A stretch of 64,000 nt of DNA from Monomorium pharaonis. Taxonomy: Eukaryota > Arthropoda > Insecta > Hymenoptera > Formicidae. Below, in pieces: positions 24,744 through 38,711 of this stretch (position 1 is the first letter of the stretch; every line of letters begins with the position of its first letter). The stretch is from the NCBI RefSeq assembly GCF_013373865.1, contig NC_050471.1:6423307-6487306 (forward strand), given 5' to 3'. A program made the position numbers and the translations under genes. The notes beneath the pieces are model-generated. The model was not told the DNA's origin, made no database searches, and worked only from the letters and a program-made list of their open reading frames with translations.

Positions 24744-27690
24744 ATAGAGTTCTCGCCGATCTCAACGGTCGGTGTCACGGTACGCACGTTAAACTTTCCG
24801 CAGAGTAATTTTCTACGCTCTCTCGGGGACGGGAGTAGTATTGTTTCTGGAGGCTCGGTTAGATGAAGGGTCGAAAACTGGATGAGCACTTAAAAACGAC
24901 GGGCCCTAACGAACCTATTTGCATTCAATAATGAAACGACCGGACGAGCGCGCGTATCTACACCATGACCCCCCGTCAAAGGGTTTCACCGCCATCCATT
25001 CCCCTTCACCCGATTAATAATTCAACTTTAATACCGAGCGGCTCGTCATTGTCTTGCGACGGATGATTCACAGTCGCCTGTTTTTCCACAGAAACCAAAC
25101 ACGGATTGTTTGAAAATGAATTTAAAAGGTATTTTATAATAATATAAACGAAAAATAAATCTCACGCAATAAAGAAAGAAACAAAGTCAAACTTTAGTGA
25201 AAAATAAAAATAGAGAACTAAATAGAAATGAAATCTTTATTATATACATAGTTTTGATTCTCGGTAATAAATTTAAAAATTTCGGTGAATTAAATCACGC
25301 AGATTTATGCGTCATTTTAAATGTGAAATTAGAATATCATAAAATTTTATATCCTGATGTGTTTCTTGAAAAGAGGCAGGATTATTTACGTCCAAGTTTT
25401 TATCTTTTAATGCTTTTCCTCTGTTTCTTGCAATCTACTAAAGCGATCGAGCAACGCGTACGAATCCAACCACCTCCGTGATAGAAGCTGGATTTAATTG
25501 AAAAAGGTTTATCAAGCGTTATCAATGTAAAACATATGCACGTATACGTATGTATATGTATATCTTAAGCCATATGCAGATGCGTGGAGTACGAGGTAGA
25601 GATTACAGCGACGATTACATCGGCAACGAGAAATCCGATAACACCTCTGTAATGTAAACGTTACTCGGACCGAATCCCGCATACCTCGGACTCGCTGCTG
25701 CGACTCGTTCGAAAGTAGGAGCGATTCGATACAGCGTTCCCAATACCATCGCGATTTTTTTAGTCCATCCTCCGCAATATTTTTTCCGAATAATATAACC
25801 CACGTTCCCCAGATATTTTCAATTTCCCGCGACCGCGCGCGCGTTCTATCTGACGAAATAACATTCATATCGTTACGAAAACACCACTCGACTTATGTTA
25901 GCAAAATACGATCCATCCACTGTGCATGGAAAAATGCCTGCCGATGACAGATACGTGGTATGCAAACGGGAATTAATAAAATGCGACGAAATAATAAATA
26001 TAGAATTTGTTTACGCGTGAAGTCATTTGAAAATTTTTATTTTACTTTACAGTAAAATTTTATAGAAATCTGTCATTTTTAACATTTTTTATGAAATTGT
26101 TAATTTTATCAATTAATTAATATTCATTTTTTATTTATTTCTACATTTTAACATTCTAAAAAAAAAAGATAAATTAAAATCTTTTTCATAAATTAATATT
26201 TTTCAAAAACAACTTAAAAATATAAAAATGGAGCGGCTGATGAAATAACGGGGATAATTCCGAATATTCTAACATTTTCTGACAGACGAATTAACCTGTT
26301 ACGTTCGCGGTACAACGACGGTAATCCTCGACAGACAGCCATCGCGGTTAATTTTCCACGGAGAGGAGGAGCAGGACGGAAAAATTCGCCCGTAGACCAT
26401 ATAAACTCGGCGGATGTCGAGTACTCGGTGGAATACTATCCTCCGGAACAACGACAACGTTAAGCTGCACCATTGGCTGTGTTCCAGATTTTCCGAAAAT
26501 TTCCGCGGGATCGACTACTCTCTGTATATGGAGTCAACGGTGTAACGCGAGGGCCGATACTCGATTTTCTAGAGGATAAAAATGGATTTTCTCTCCCGCG
26601 CGATAATTGAAGCGTATTCATTGCTGTTTTTTCCCTCCCACCCTCTCTGTCCCCTCCTTTCTCCCGTGCCTTCTTTTCCGCGGTTATTCTTTTCTCTGTC
26701 CGGATTTTTCGCGAGCACTTAGCCCATCAGAGCGCATTAATAGTTAACCGGATACCATAATGGTCGGTCGCGCAATTTCGAACATTGTTTTAATTTCCTA
26801 CTATAAGCGCACCGCGTACGAAAGCAATTTAATTCCCACATAATAGCCCGGTTTACGCTGCCTACGTCGACGGATTAATTGAGTACTTTCGTTCGTAGGC
26901 TGTTCATACCCGCAGTTGAAATAGCTCGAGATCTGGATTTGAACTTTATTTGCAAAATTTTCTTACTACGTGTGTACGTGTTATATTAATCATGCGCGCG
27001 AAATTCGCAGTATTATTTGGTATGTGTGTAATTTAATGAGTCGACGGTTATTTATCTGGCACATCAAAACTACATTTCGTATGTCACGAGGTTATATCAT
27101 AAAAATAAAGTAATAAAAAGAAATTATTCTTATGATAGCATATTATAAAATGAATTTTGTACTTTTAAAACAAATTTTCGATGATATTCGCATACGCAAT
27201 ATTGCGCTTAGAGAAACTTAAAATTATGTAAACAAGGATAATGAAAATTGCATGTAATAAAATTATTTTAGATAAGATCAAAATATATCATTATTTAAAT
27301 TATCTTAAGATGATATTACTTTTGAACAAAACAATTTAGAATGTAAATAATATGTTTATAATTTTATTTATTACTAGCTATGCTCTGCCACGCGTTGCTG
27401 TGGCTCTCTATTCTTATGCTACGTTTTTTTCAAATTTTCTTTGCTTTTGTTGTTTAACTTTCAAGAACCTTACTTTACTGTTGCTCTTTATTTTATTTTT
27501 GAATAAGCATTTATCTATCTTTAATAAATCTAATATTCACGTACTTCTAACTTTTTTTTCTGAAAGCTGCCATGGATTTAGAAATCCATTCAAAAGACTG
27601 TTTTAAATAAATTCCTTTTTTTAAATAAAATAACAGTCATCTTAATTTTTCTTATTACCTTAATTTAAACACAATAGAAACATTCTTCGC

Positions 27691-27902
27691 CTCTCCCGGT
27701 CTCTCCCGTCTCTCCTGGTCTTTCCCCGTCTCTCCCGGTCTCTCCCCGTCTCTCCCGGTCTCTCCCGGTCTCTCCCCGTCTCTACCCGTCTCTCCCCGTC
27801 TCTCCCGGTCTCTCCCCGTTTCTCTGCGTCTCTCCCGGTCTCTCCCCGTCTCTCCCGGTCTCTCCCCGTCTCTTCCCGTCTCCCCCGGTCTCTCCCCGTC
27901 TC
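27691..27902 (+). repeat. 10-bp minisatellite, copy A
   Basis: About 20 tandem units of ten bases, alternating CGGTCTCTCC and CCGTCTCTCC, so the higher-order unit is often 20 bases. Variants include CCGTCTCTAC and CTGCGTCTCT. On the minus strand it is purine-rich (GGAGAGACGG). Confidence 0.9.
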
Positions 27903-28099
27903 AATGTATCAAAATTTCAATAATATTAATGAAAAACTATTTCTTACACTTAAATTATGGCCATTATTTTTGAAACACACGTATTTCTAAAATCAGACCC
28001 CATAAGAACACTCCCGGTTACGAATGCAACGTTGTGTCAAAATTTCAAAGCAATCAGTGAAAAACTTACGGAGATCTTAGATGAGGAACAAACATTTAC

Positions 28100-28100
<1 letters not shown>

Positions 28101-28138
<38 letters not shown>
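28101..28138 (+). repeat. (TA)18 tract at the 3' end of element copy A
   Basis: Pure TA run, then GATAGATATAC. Copy B has only about five TA units at the same place. Confidence 0.95.
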
Positions 28139-28140
<2 letters not shown>

Positions 28141-28321
28141 TAGATATACAAATCTTTATTTCTTAAAAACAAAAGTTTTTCAAATAATTTAATCTGTTTC
28201 TTTTTTTATTTGGTGTGTTATGTATTATTTAATACATAAAAAATTATACAGAAAGTGTATGATTTACAATTACATTATAGTGACTAATAAAGTTTTTTGT
28301 AAAAGTTTTTTAATTACCTGT

Positions 28322-28370
28322 AATTATACTACTAGAATTATACTATTAGAAGGATTATACTACTAGAAGC
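28322..28370 (+). repeat. Short tandem repeat, unit about 15 bp
   Basis: Three diverged units of TTATACTACTAGAA. Confidence 0.8.
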
Positions 28371-28834
28371 TTAATAACTATAATATTGTAACTATCGCGT
28401 ATCACCTAAAGAGAGTCCATAGTAGAGATATATATATTTATTAATATCCCAGAGATAGCCTTGAGGCTCTGTACGCAATAGAAGCTCTATTGTTTGGTTA
28501 TTAGGTTTCGCTTGTCTCGGGGTTCGAGTTAGCGGTCGCATTCGACTACATTCGCGTAATTGAATTCCGGCCGTTTGGTTGACCAGTTGCGTAGCATTGG
28601 GTCTGGCATGGTGGTATCTGCGCCAAGCTCTATCCCTTTCCCATGCAAATGAAGTAGTGATGAGACGGATGAACTTATCGTTCTTCTCGTCATGTTCTGC
28701 CTCATCAGCCGTGCTTACTTTCACGCCGTTATTATTCGCATCGAATGTAACATCTCCCTTACGACCTATTTTGCCGCATAGTCTTTTGGGATTAATCTTA
28801 ATCTGTCTGCTGCCTACCTATCTCACATAATACA

Positions 28835-28837
<3 letters not shown>

Positions 28838-28865
<28 letters not shown>
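28838..28865 (+). repeat. (GA)14 microsatellite
   Basis: Uninterrupted GA run. Confidence 0.95.
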
Positions 28866-29523
28866 TATGCCTTCTTCATACAATATTAAATTTAAATGCA
28901 ACATAATCTTCAAGTCGACTTTTAAAAGACAAAGTTTTAAATTTTATTAATATTGTTTATAAACCTAATAATATTTGTAGTTGGGAAAAAAATTGTTCAC
29001 TTATTTCAAAGTATTTTTTACTATAGAAAAAAATATGACGCTTTTATTGTAAAAAATGATATTTTATTTTTCTGTACATTTCATTGTTTTTTCAATGATA
29101 AATATTACATCAGTGTCCATTTGAACTGACATTCCATCGCTCGTTACAACCACATATCAATCACGTACGTTAAAAAAAGCATTATTTCTGGGGTTTCTCT
29201 TGTGTTCCAACGAGAATTAAACATAGATATATCGAGTTTACATTGTGCTGTTACATGTATTCGAAGGAAGAGTTGCAGCTTCCCATCGGAATACAGTGAT
29301 AAATACGTACACGAATAACGTAATGCTCCTGACGAGGGTCGAAACATCCGTTATGCCGCACGTCGACGAGGTTGGATGAAGCTGAGTGGAGCTATGTTGA
29401 CTGCAAAAGCGAATAATGCAACGTGATGTAGCTCCGCGCACGCTATTCCGCGGGGATCCGGGAAGGATACAGGCGGAAACTGCAATTGAGAGGAATTGAC
29501 CCGAAAGAGGTGTACAGAGGGTG

Positions 29524-29640
29524 TGACATATATAATATATATATAGTACATGTATACGTACATTATGTACATTATGTATATAGACATATATATAGTACAT
29601 GTACATGTATATTATATGTATGTATGTACATACATATGTA
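29524..29640. repeat. Alternating purine-pyrimidine tract (TA/CA/TG/GTAC)
   Basis: About 115 bases made almost only of TATA, TACATG, GTACAT and TATGTA words, including self-complementary GTACATGTAC. It can fold back on itself. The open frames read through it on both strands are composition artefacts. Confidence 0.85.
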
Positions 29641-32600
29641 TTGTGACATTGCAGTACATAATTTATAGAATAAAGTATAATTTTAAACATTTATTTAACA
29701 TTTATTTTTATTTTTTTCACATAAAATACAGTCAAATATTTAAATTTCAGTGTAATTAAAAAGTTTGTAATTTGAATTTGTTAATGCATGAATTTAAAAA
29801 ATAAATTGTTGATGTGATCAAAGTCATTAGTTACTTCAGAGAAGTGTTTGAAAATGTGCCGTAATGATACAGTTTGTATTTTTCACAGATAAGCTATTTT
29901 TTTACAGCACTTACTTTTTAATGACAGAAGAAAAATTAATATAAGAAGAAAAATATTATAATATTATTATTAAATATTATTCAAATATATATTTGTGTTT
30001 TGATCTGTATCGAAATACTTGAACATCTTTGAAATTGTACTTTTGAACAAAAAAAAAAGTATTTTTTTTTTTCATTAAAAAGAAACCGTTCTACGCAACA
30101 TTTTTCGCAGTGAGATTAACAAGCAACTGATAGTTGACACAATGAGAATTACCAAATTCGAAAATTTTATTTTGTTCAGAATTGTATCATGTTTGCACAA
30201 TTTTATCCTGCATTGTTGTTGCATTTGTTTGTTGCAGTTGCTGCAATTGTTTTTATTTTGCATTTGTTCTTCGGGCTCAGCAATGTAATAGATGTTTTAC
30301 ATTCTAATTTTGTTTTTTCTTTTGGCATATTTTTCTCTTTTATTTACACATAGAAAATTTTTATTTAAAACAATAATTTGAAAAATACAAGGCACTAAAC
30401 ACTTGAATTTAAAAAAAATGTACAGTTTGCATTTTTAGAGGCAAATTCCTTCCTCTCTGAGTTTTCCTCCTGTTGTTTTCCTGAGTTTGTACTAGCGTAT
30501 GTTTGTAAAATGACTGTGCACCGAACTTTATCCCTCTAACGATCGTCGAGGCCACGAATATGTATCCCCCGCTCATTAAGGCGTGTCTTTGCGCGGCGCC
30601 GAGTTCACGTGAAAACACGGCGGATTACAGCTAATTGGTTTTTAAGCTTCACAAAATGACCGCGAGCACTCGTTACGATTTCCACCGGACAATCGCGGAT
30701 AAGATGGTTTGCGGCATGTCCCCACAATACGGCGACCGCATTGTGTTATAATGCTCGAGCGTATGAAAATTGCAGCGATATTTTTCTTCAAAGCATCTCG
30801 TAGGAAAATTGCAGTACTTAGGAGCTATTTACGTAAAATTATACAAATATTTCCGTTACAAAAACGTGCATCTCAGTTATCGAAATGTGAGTGCGGCTTG
30901 TCTTTTTCCCGATGAACACATTTGATCTTTTTTTTTTCTACGCGCTTATATCTCTCTTCCAAGCTTTCTTTGATTACTGGCTTGCATAACAAAAAAATTT
31001 TCTCCACATATGAGAGTGCAAAAAATTTTGTTTGTAACCCGTACCATAATCAAGGATTTGTAAATTATGTTACCGTTAACAGCCAACCATGATTGTAGAA
31101 TTCTGTGCGGCAGATTTTTATATGGAGAAAGAGAGATGAATACCAAGGGGTTTTTTTATTTATTATGTATGTTTTTATCGTTCTTTTAATTTGCCACGTA
31201 GATCTCGATGCTACTAAAAACCCTATTTCCTGCCTCGATACTCCGCCGATCGATCCGCACCCTTAATTTAATCCGATTGTTACGCGCGCGCGCAGGAAAG
31301 AGCCGATCAGACGATAATTGGTATTACTCGAAGAATTCCAATCCCGAGTTTCGTAATGGCGTTCGCGAATTAATCGATTTACGGGACGAGTCGTAAGAAG
31401 GATTAAACTGGGCCCGAGCTTAAAACAGATCATTGCGCAAATCGCCGATCGGAGCGTCGTCGTACCGAAGTAGTTGCCGAAACATTTCGGTCATCGAAAT
31501 GTCGTCGTTGTACAGCGTCCGTCGTGAGAGAACTCCCTTTATTCGCCATTCGACGTCTCCACGCGCGATTTATTGATCCACGCACAATTCCACCACGGCC
31601 AACTCTAGCTTCCGTCCGTCTGTCCGGTCCAATCTCCCGTCAGCAGCATGTTACGTAACCCTGAAGCGAGGCCAACAACGGTAGGCTCTCAGAGGCCACG
31701 ATTTACAAAGACGATTGCATTTTATGAGATAAAACGGATTTGCATACACGTGTTTGTGTTCTCGAGCAAAATATCTTGAAAAGTACTAGAAAGACAAATG
31801 TAATATAATACAGATTATATAAAATACGAGATGCCAGGCATTATTTGAAAAATCGCGAAATATACGCAAATTATGTTCGTAGATTATATTCGCGTCGTTG
31901 CTACCTCAGGATTTATATAGTATAAATTGTAAACGAGATAATCGGGATAATGAACTCCTGATAATTATTCGGGTTCGAATTATTCCCGATCTGCATCTCG
32001 ATATCCCGAATAATATGCAATTACTGCGCGTGTAATCTGATTATTACTATTCCCCAGATTTACATGCAATATAAAACATATATATGCAATATAATAAATA
32101 ACGCGAGGCGCGTGCGCGCGTAATTCACGTAATCCATAGATTATGTCGCCGATAAAATCGATCTCACCCGGATCCGTCGGGAGGTCGCTGAAGCCCATGT
32201 TAACAGATAATAAAATATCGCGCGTTCACCGGACTCGCGTATGATTTCCGTTTCGTTTCGTAATCGGAGGCCTCCGACGACGGCAGAGCGGCGTCGATAA
32301 TAACTGCGGAGTGCTCGCGCGTACAAGTAGTCTGTAAAAAGATTCGCCGCGCTTAATGACGTCGTAGTAACTCGCAATTTATTCAAATCTATGCTAACCG
32401 ACATTACGGCCCGTGCGCGCGCTCTTCATTCAAATTGCCGGTAAATCATATCAGCGGCAATTTACATGCCAGGGATCCTTAATTCGCCGTCTTTATTACC
32501 GGTCGACGCGGCGACGCAGCCTTTGTCATGTCGCAATATCATCCCTCCGGTTTTCCGGCGTGTCTCCATGCATCTGTAATCTAAAAATTTTTTGTCTCAT

Positions 32601-34507
32601 CGAGACAGAGCGAGTGACTGATGACGGCAAAATCTGCTGCTGTAAGCTCGAACTGATTTTCGTTCGAGCTCGGTGCATCTTGTCAAATTTAAAAACCCTT
32701 CTCCTGCACTTTATCCGCTTGCATTTTTTTTTTTTTTTAACAAATCTCATCTTTATGCGATTATTGTCAGAACCGTAAAAAGTTAGTTTACTTCCTTCTC
32801 CGCGTTAATGCAACAATAATAACAATAAAGCAAAAAAAAACGGACCTTCCATCTAACGTGATATCTTTTGCTATTTTCTTTTAATTCGCGCATTCTATTA
32901 TTACTCCTTATATACAGTTTTTCTACAACTTTCTCTCTTCTGTCTTTTTTATTTTTCAGTTTACCTTGATTAATTATGGTTTCTCTTTTTCAGTCGTGCT
33001 CTCCACGGCTCGCCGGCTGTGATAACACACTTCCGTGTGTATCAAGTAAGTGCATTCGCCTCATCCATTCGCTACCTCCCCAAAGAGCGCACTCCGAAGA
33101 TGAGCTTCGAAATTCGACGCGCCTCATCAGGATACACCCCGCGTTTCGCGATCGCGTCCATCGTGATCGTTGCCATTAGGAATTTAAATATTGATCCCCG
33201 CCATCGCGCGCGTAATTGTAATGGAATCTCTAAAAGCCCGACCGTGCAGAAATTGAAGCGCTCGCCGGCCAGCCGGCCATTCGGAATCGCAGATCAAAGT
33301 TCCCGATTAACTGAGTTAACTCGCGAGAGCGGACTATGCTGGCCCCGCCGTCCACCGCGATTTATTACGGACTCGAGCAATATTACATCTAGCATATAAC
33401 GTAATATAGCGACCGGCTGTGTAGCCGTCGCAGTTCCGAGACATTTTGCGAGCGTTCGCCGTTTTTGCGAAAATTCCGCATTTACGACTCATAGTCGAGT
33501 CGTGATATATTGTCCGAGGACTGGCGCTTGCTTGTCTGCGGACTACGAAGTGGTCTGCCTCTTGCGACATCGCATGAAGTCCAGTTGCCAATAGAACGGC
33601 TGACTGAATAAATGAAATATGTCGCATGTTCTACGCAAAGGCAATCATCTGTCGGATCGGTTGATGAATTGAGATTTCGAATAATATTCTAAGGATTTTA
33701 GAGGAAGAGACTTCAGTTTGGAAATTTCTTTAATTTGATACTTTTATACCTGCAAAGAGATCGTAAAAATAAAAAAAGAAGGCTAATTTGAATTACAATT
33801 ATTATTACGTTAACATTTTATATTGTGATAAGAACGAAAGTAATACGATAACACGAATTGATGATAACAATTAGTGAGAAGAGTCCGCTTCGTCACACAT
33901 TCGTTGTTTAACTTCTGAAGTGCCGCAGTCTGTTCTATCAACTCAGTAACTGGTTTTATCCTACTTGAAATCGCGCAAAATTACATGTTCTCAAAGACAA
34001 ATTTCTTCCTCAGGAATCTCTTTCGCACTGTCAAACGAGTCGGACGATATCGTTTAATAAAGTTACCTCACGAAGCGCAATATTAAATGAATTGAGTCGC
34101 GCGCTGCTGCTGTTGCTACTGAGAGCATCCATTCCACTTCGGAGGCGATAACTCCGAAACACTATAAATGTTGCATTCCGCCTTCATCTCCACTCGGCCG
34201 TTCATTATTTGGCAAGGTTATTACAAACTTACTCGGGCCACCATAGCTCTTTCCAAGCTGACGCTCCGAATTCCTCGCTCTTTCTCCAATTGCTCTCATC
34301 CGACAAGTATTCCTCTTCCATTTCCGTAAGCAAGTTACGTTTTCTATTACCGTTCGAATGAACAGAGTGTTCTAGTTTTCGCGTTCGTGACGTAATCAAA
34401 GGATTAACGAGAGAATTGCTGACGTAATAAATTAATCGAAGACGATGCGCTAAATTTTCTCGGCAACAAATAAATTGAATTTTGTTGGATAATACTTTCT
34501 CACGATT

Positions 34508-34570
34508 TCTCTCTCTCTCTCTATCTCTCTCTCTCCTCTTTTTCTTCTCTCTCTTCTCTTCCCTCTCTTT
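34508..34570 (+). repeat. TC-rich microsatellite
   Basis: Interrupted TC/TTC polypyrimidine tract. Confidence 0.9.
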
Positions 34571-36443
34571 CCTTAATTGTTATTAAATAATCAAGCTTCA
34601 AATTAGCGTTCTACGAATAAAATTAAACAAAGATCAAAGTTTCTTTGTGATCTTTCAACAATAGAAGCTCTTTTAACAATAGATGACCCAACAAGACGCA
34701 TCGATACAAATGACATTTTCTCTGTTTAATCTGGAACATCTGCGATATAGAAAAAGCGTGTGTTATCTGACGTTATTGTCCTCGAGCAAAGAACAGAACC
34801 ACCGCGGTCATACCTATTCGCGAATGAAGTGGACGAACAAAAGCTCTCGATATCAGTCTCGCCTGTTGTTATTGATATCCAATATTCAGGTTGGACAAAA
34901 GAGAGAGAGAGAGAAAGATCAGACTGACGCTTTCCATCAGTCAGCCGTCATTGCCATTGGTTTTCGCCCCAAGCGTTGCGGAAAATATTTATCTTTGGAG
35001 AACAAAATTTGAATAATATTAATGTACTTTATTATAAAATTTTCAACAGTTTTTTAATTTTTTGAGAATGCAAAAATGCTGGTTCTAATAAGTATAATAA
35101 AGGTAGAAAACTTGCGGTTTATCGATGAGATTTTCAAATTGCTTATATTTTTTATTATTTAAACGCATTTTTTATATCATAAATAATACAATATTAAAAA
35201 AGAAGAAAGAAAGACATAATTTTTTATAAAATTATAATTTTGTATTTATATTATCAGATAATTATTATATATACTTGGCAACACTATATAAATTTAACTT
35301 TCTAAACCTTCGTAAATTTTAATAATAGAAATATTTTTTGATAAGTTATTATACCACTGTCTTTAGAAAACATTTCAAAATAACAATTGCAATATTTTTG
35401 CAATAATATTTATTTTTAATTTCTTCTTACATAATTAAAATCTAATTATTTTTGCAGAAAATCTAATTTGATTTATAAAATAAATAAGATTTTTTTATCA
35501 CTGATAAGAGTTTAGGCTTACAAAAACGAATTAAAATCTAATTAAACAGAATTTTTCATCTAAAATCTGTAATCGAATATAAATCTGCGATCGTTTAGAT
35601 GACCGACATTTTTGTTGTGGGATAATTTAAATCTTTTTTTAATGATTAATGGAACTATACATATGGTAACACATTATGTGGTCATAAAATCAGTGTAGTA
35701 TATACATGATAGAGATAATCCGTAGTTCGTTTATCCCGAACGCATGATCGCGGATCACGTGTATCAATATTTACTCACGTTCTCGACGAATGACTGCGAG
35801 AACGCGCGGATCCACTGGTGTTTCTCTGATGGCGACAAAATCTCATCATTCTTTCGGCCATTCTCGCAGACCCTGCACCCTGGACATTTCTTTGTCGAGA
35901 GAGGAAGAGAGAGAGAGGAAAGGACGGATCGAACGATCGCGACTTATCGTCGACACGGTACGTGACGACAATATTTGTCGATTTCGATTCGTCCCTTTTT
36001 CCGAGGAGCGGTCGAACGCGCTTGCTCGCCCGTCAGAATGCAGGATTACGTGACGCGTGTTGGAAAAACCGGTATGGCAATTTTGTTTTCGGGTTGTCTT
36101 TTATTTGTGGATAAAAAATTCACGAGGTATTGCACAATCCGATAAACGATGCACTTAACACGTATGATAGAATGATGTTTGGATAAGAGAAAATTAATAT
36201 AAAACTTTTGTTTTGAAATATTTACTTAAAAATGAATATCAATTTGATATAATCATGTTTTTAGTTTGCATTGTTTATTAATAAGTTCTTAAAATTTATC
36301 TAATGTGTATGTGTGTTTTGATGATATTTAATATAATTCTAAAAACGCGTATTAGAGTGGAATGTTAAAAACACAATTGTTTTCGAGGACGTTTATAAGA
36401 GTGTTTTTATTTTATATGTGTTTAAATATTATGCAAAAAAGTT

Positions 36444-36482
36444 TTATATATATATATATATATATTTATTTATTTATTTATA
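36444..36482 (+). repeat. (TA)n followed by (TTTA)n
   Basis: Compound TA then TTTA repeat. Confidence 0.9.
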
Positions 36483-37896
36483 ATGTAAAGAAACAAACTT
36501 TTTGAAAGAAAAGTTCGATAATCAAATATTAAAATCTGTCTCAACCTTTTCCAAAGGTAAGGTGAAAAGTTCGATGTCACGTTAAGTCACATCAGCCATT
36601 TCTCAGGTGCCTGGGTAATCCTTTGCAGCTTTAGTAATCCTCCAAAACTCAGTACACCTCGACAAGGAAACAAGGAGACAAGTCTCGAAGGGTCATAGGG
36701 TCGCATCCTCGTAACGTTCCTTGTATATTCTGTAGGATCGAAAAGTTTCCTCTCGATCCTGAAGCTTGTTGTGTGATTCATGACAGAAAGCTGGCAAGTA
36801 AAGCCAAGTCCAAGAACGTATGCGAAACTTGCTAATCGCACAACAGCGTCATTCTTCGGTGATCAAAGAATCAAAGGATAGAAAGTAGAAAGTTTGCATT
36901 TTCATCAGTTTTCTAGGTTATTGTTCAATCTTTATAAAATAAAAAGACTTTTGAGGAAAGAAAAATTTAATTTTCTTCTTGTGAAAGACAATAAAATGTT
37001 CTTAAATTTTTATAATATCTCAAGAATAGACAAAATAAAAGATAAATGAGATAAAAATAGTAGTAAAAGTTATCAATACAGATGATGTAAACTAATACAC
37101 TTTTTTTAAATCTCTGCAAATATTTGTGAGAAAGGGAAATGACAAAGCGAAAAAAGTAATATGATTGTGCCAGTGTATATCATATCAAACCTATCGAATG
37201 CAACGAAAATAACTTGGAAAATATCGTAGTGGAAGCTCGCAGTGTCAGCATCCTTATAACTGAACACAGTTTTACATAGTAAACATACCTTTCTATTTTG
37301 TAGTATTTGTTATCGAATTTTGCTCGTCAGAGCCCGCAAAACCTTCTGTTACTATAATATAAATTTGCACCTGTAAATTTTATAATTATATAACATTAAA
37401 TTTAAAATTAATTAGAAACAAGTAACATGTTACAATACTATCATATATACTATTTAAATAGAGTAATCTAAATCATAAAAAATTGAATATTATGAAAAAT
37501 TATATCTTTTTAAAAGAGAAAAGAAATATGAATGTATAAAAAACAAATACAAATCTATGTAAAAAATAAAATGAAAAACAATATAATTGTAGCATGCAAA
37601 TTTAATCGTCTTATGTTTAAATTTGCTTCTGTGTGTGAAATTTGTCTTATACAAAATAAAAATACTAAATATACTTTTTTTATTCTCAGGAAATATTAAT
37701 AAGTAATTAAAAAATTAGACATTGATAAAATTTGATATTTTTTTATATAGTTAGCAATAATAAAGTGACACTTTTAAATTTATTCAATCAATTTTGAATT
37801 GGACAATCTCGTACTGACATCAGAATTGAGCTCGTGACAAAAAATAATAGGTTAAATCGCATGAGAGCAACTTTCAGAGAGCAACGTTCACTCGTG

Positions 37897-37913
37897 TTTT
37901 TTTTTTTTTTTTT
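37897..37913 (+). repeat. Poly-T tract (17 T)
   Basis: Homopolymer within an otherwise GC-balanced patch; it could be the tail of a minus-strand retroposed sequence but no body is recognisable. Confidence 0.85.
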
Positions 37914-38684
37914 GCTAGATCAACGTGTCTCTCACGAATACGATTGCAAATGTAGTGCGCGGTTGTCCTTATCGTTATCAACGGTCCGACACTCCTCCCT
38001 AGAGTGTCGCGAACGGAAAGTTCGCTAACCGAACATAGAGATGGATCCATAAGATCTCTAGGGAGAAGAGCTTTCAGAATCAATCTTCTCTTTCCCAGAT
38101 TCTAATCTAAATGTCAAATGAAAATATTGTTCCAACTTTATGACCTTTGAGATTTGGGAAGAAGCTTTATACACATTGATATTGTCATCAATTTCAAGTT
38201 AGCAAGTAATAATCGAGTGTGCAACAAAAAAGATATAACCCTTCTTTTTCTTCTTGTTAGTTCATGATGTTAGAAATATTTTTATCGTTTTGAAAATTTA
38301 TTAATATATTGATATTGTAATATACATAAACTAATTTATATTAAATATGACTCCTTGTAGTTCAAATATATAATTTATATTTGAATATTAAGTTTTGCGA
38401 TTAATTCATAATTTCTAATGAATATAATAGTATACTTGTCAAAATCACATTTCTCTTACGTAAACTTTTTCGCATTCACATTTAAATTAAGTATTTGTAA
38501 TTTGATAACTACACAGTTGAAGCACTCGCTTTAAAACAGATATATATTTTCAAAAGAATAAATCCTTTTAAAGGATTCGTTTCTATCTTGAAGTTTAATT
38601 TCACGAAAGCGGGCTTTCGCTAATCGAGTTTTGATGTCGGCTTCATCTTCATTCCTTCGATTCGGTGAGAAAAGGTACGAGTAC

Positions 38685-38711
38685 CAAGAACGCGTGCAAA
38701 ACGCGTTCTTG
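38685..38711. repeat. Perfect 11-bp stem-loop
   Basis: The arms CAAGAACGCGT and ACGCGTTCTTG are exact reverse complements around a 5-base loop (GCAAA). The stem is GC-rich and sits in a CpG-richer patch (38625-38890) within AT-rich DNA. Function unknown. Confidence 0.85.

Larger units (their letters stand above)
21831..27370. other. No gene recognised (21831-27370)
   Basis: AT-rich with GC-balanced islands at 22250-22690, 22970-23320, 23620-23820, 24150-24440, 25510-25870 and 26230-26960. These could be regulatory or remnants of old repeats; none shows a conserved protein frame. Confidence 0.5.
27371..28145 (+). mobile_element. Interspersed element copy A with internal minisatellite (unclassified, retroposon-like)
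   Basis: This copy begins TTACTAGCTATGCTCTGCC, with a small hairpin (GCCAC...GTGGC) within its first 35 bases. It continues through an AT-rich 5' part, a GTCTCTCC-type minisatellite (about 27691-27902), a unique 3' part (AATGCAACGTTGTGTCAAAA, GAGATCTTAGATGAGGAACA) and ends in a (TA)n tract at 28101-28138. It matches 61323-62129 nearly base for base outside the minisatellite. The start hairpin and the tail running into TA repeats resemble the many arthropod non-autonomous repeats that lack coding capacity; the class is inference. No reverse transcriptase or transposase frame is present. Confidence 0.8.
28146..38684. other. No gene recognised (28146-38684)
   Basis: AT-rich DNA with GC-balanced islands at 28490-28800, 30530-30760, 31200-31720, 32130-32560, 33000-33640, 33880-34420, 34680-34980 and 35720-36060. 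I see no domain-bearing frame in them. Confidence 0.5.

Noticed and set aside
28516..28540. GGGGTTCGAGTTAG, resembling a tRNA B box
   Set aside because: The invariant CC of the B box is absent and no A box or cloverleaf can be formed around it.
29238..29759. Frames on both strands rich in Tyr/Ile/Met/His/Val
   Set aside because: They read through the TA/CA/TG tract; composition is determined by the repeat.
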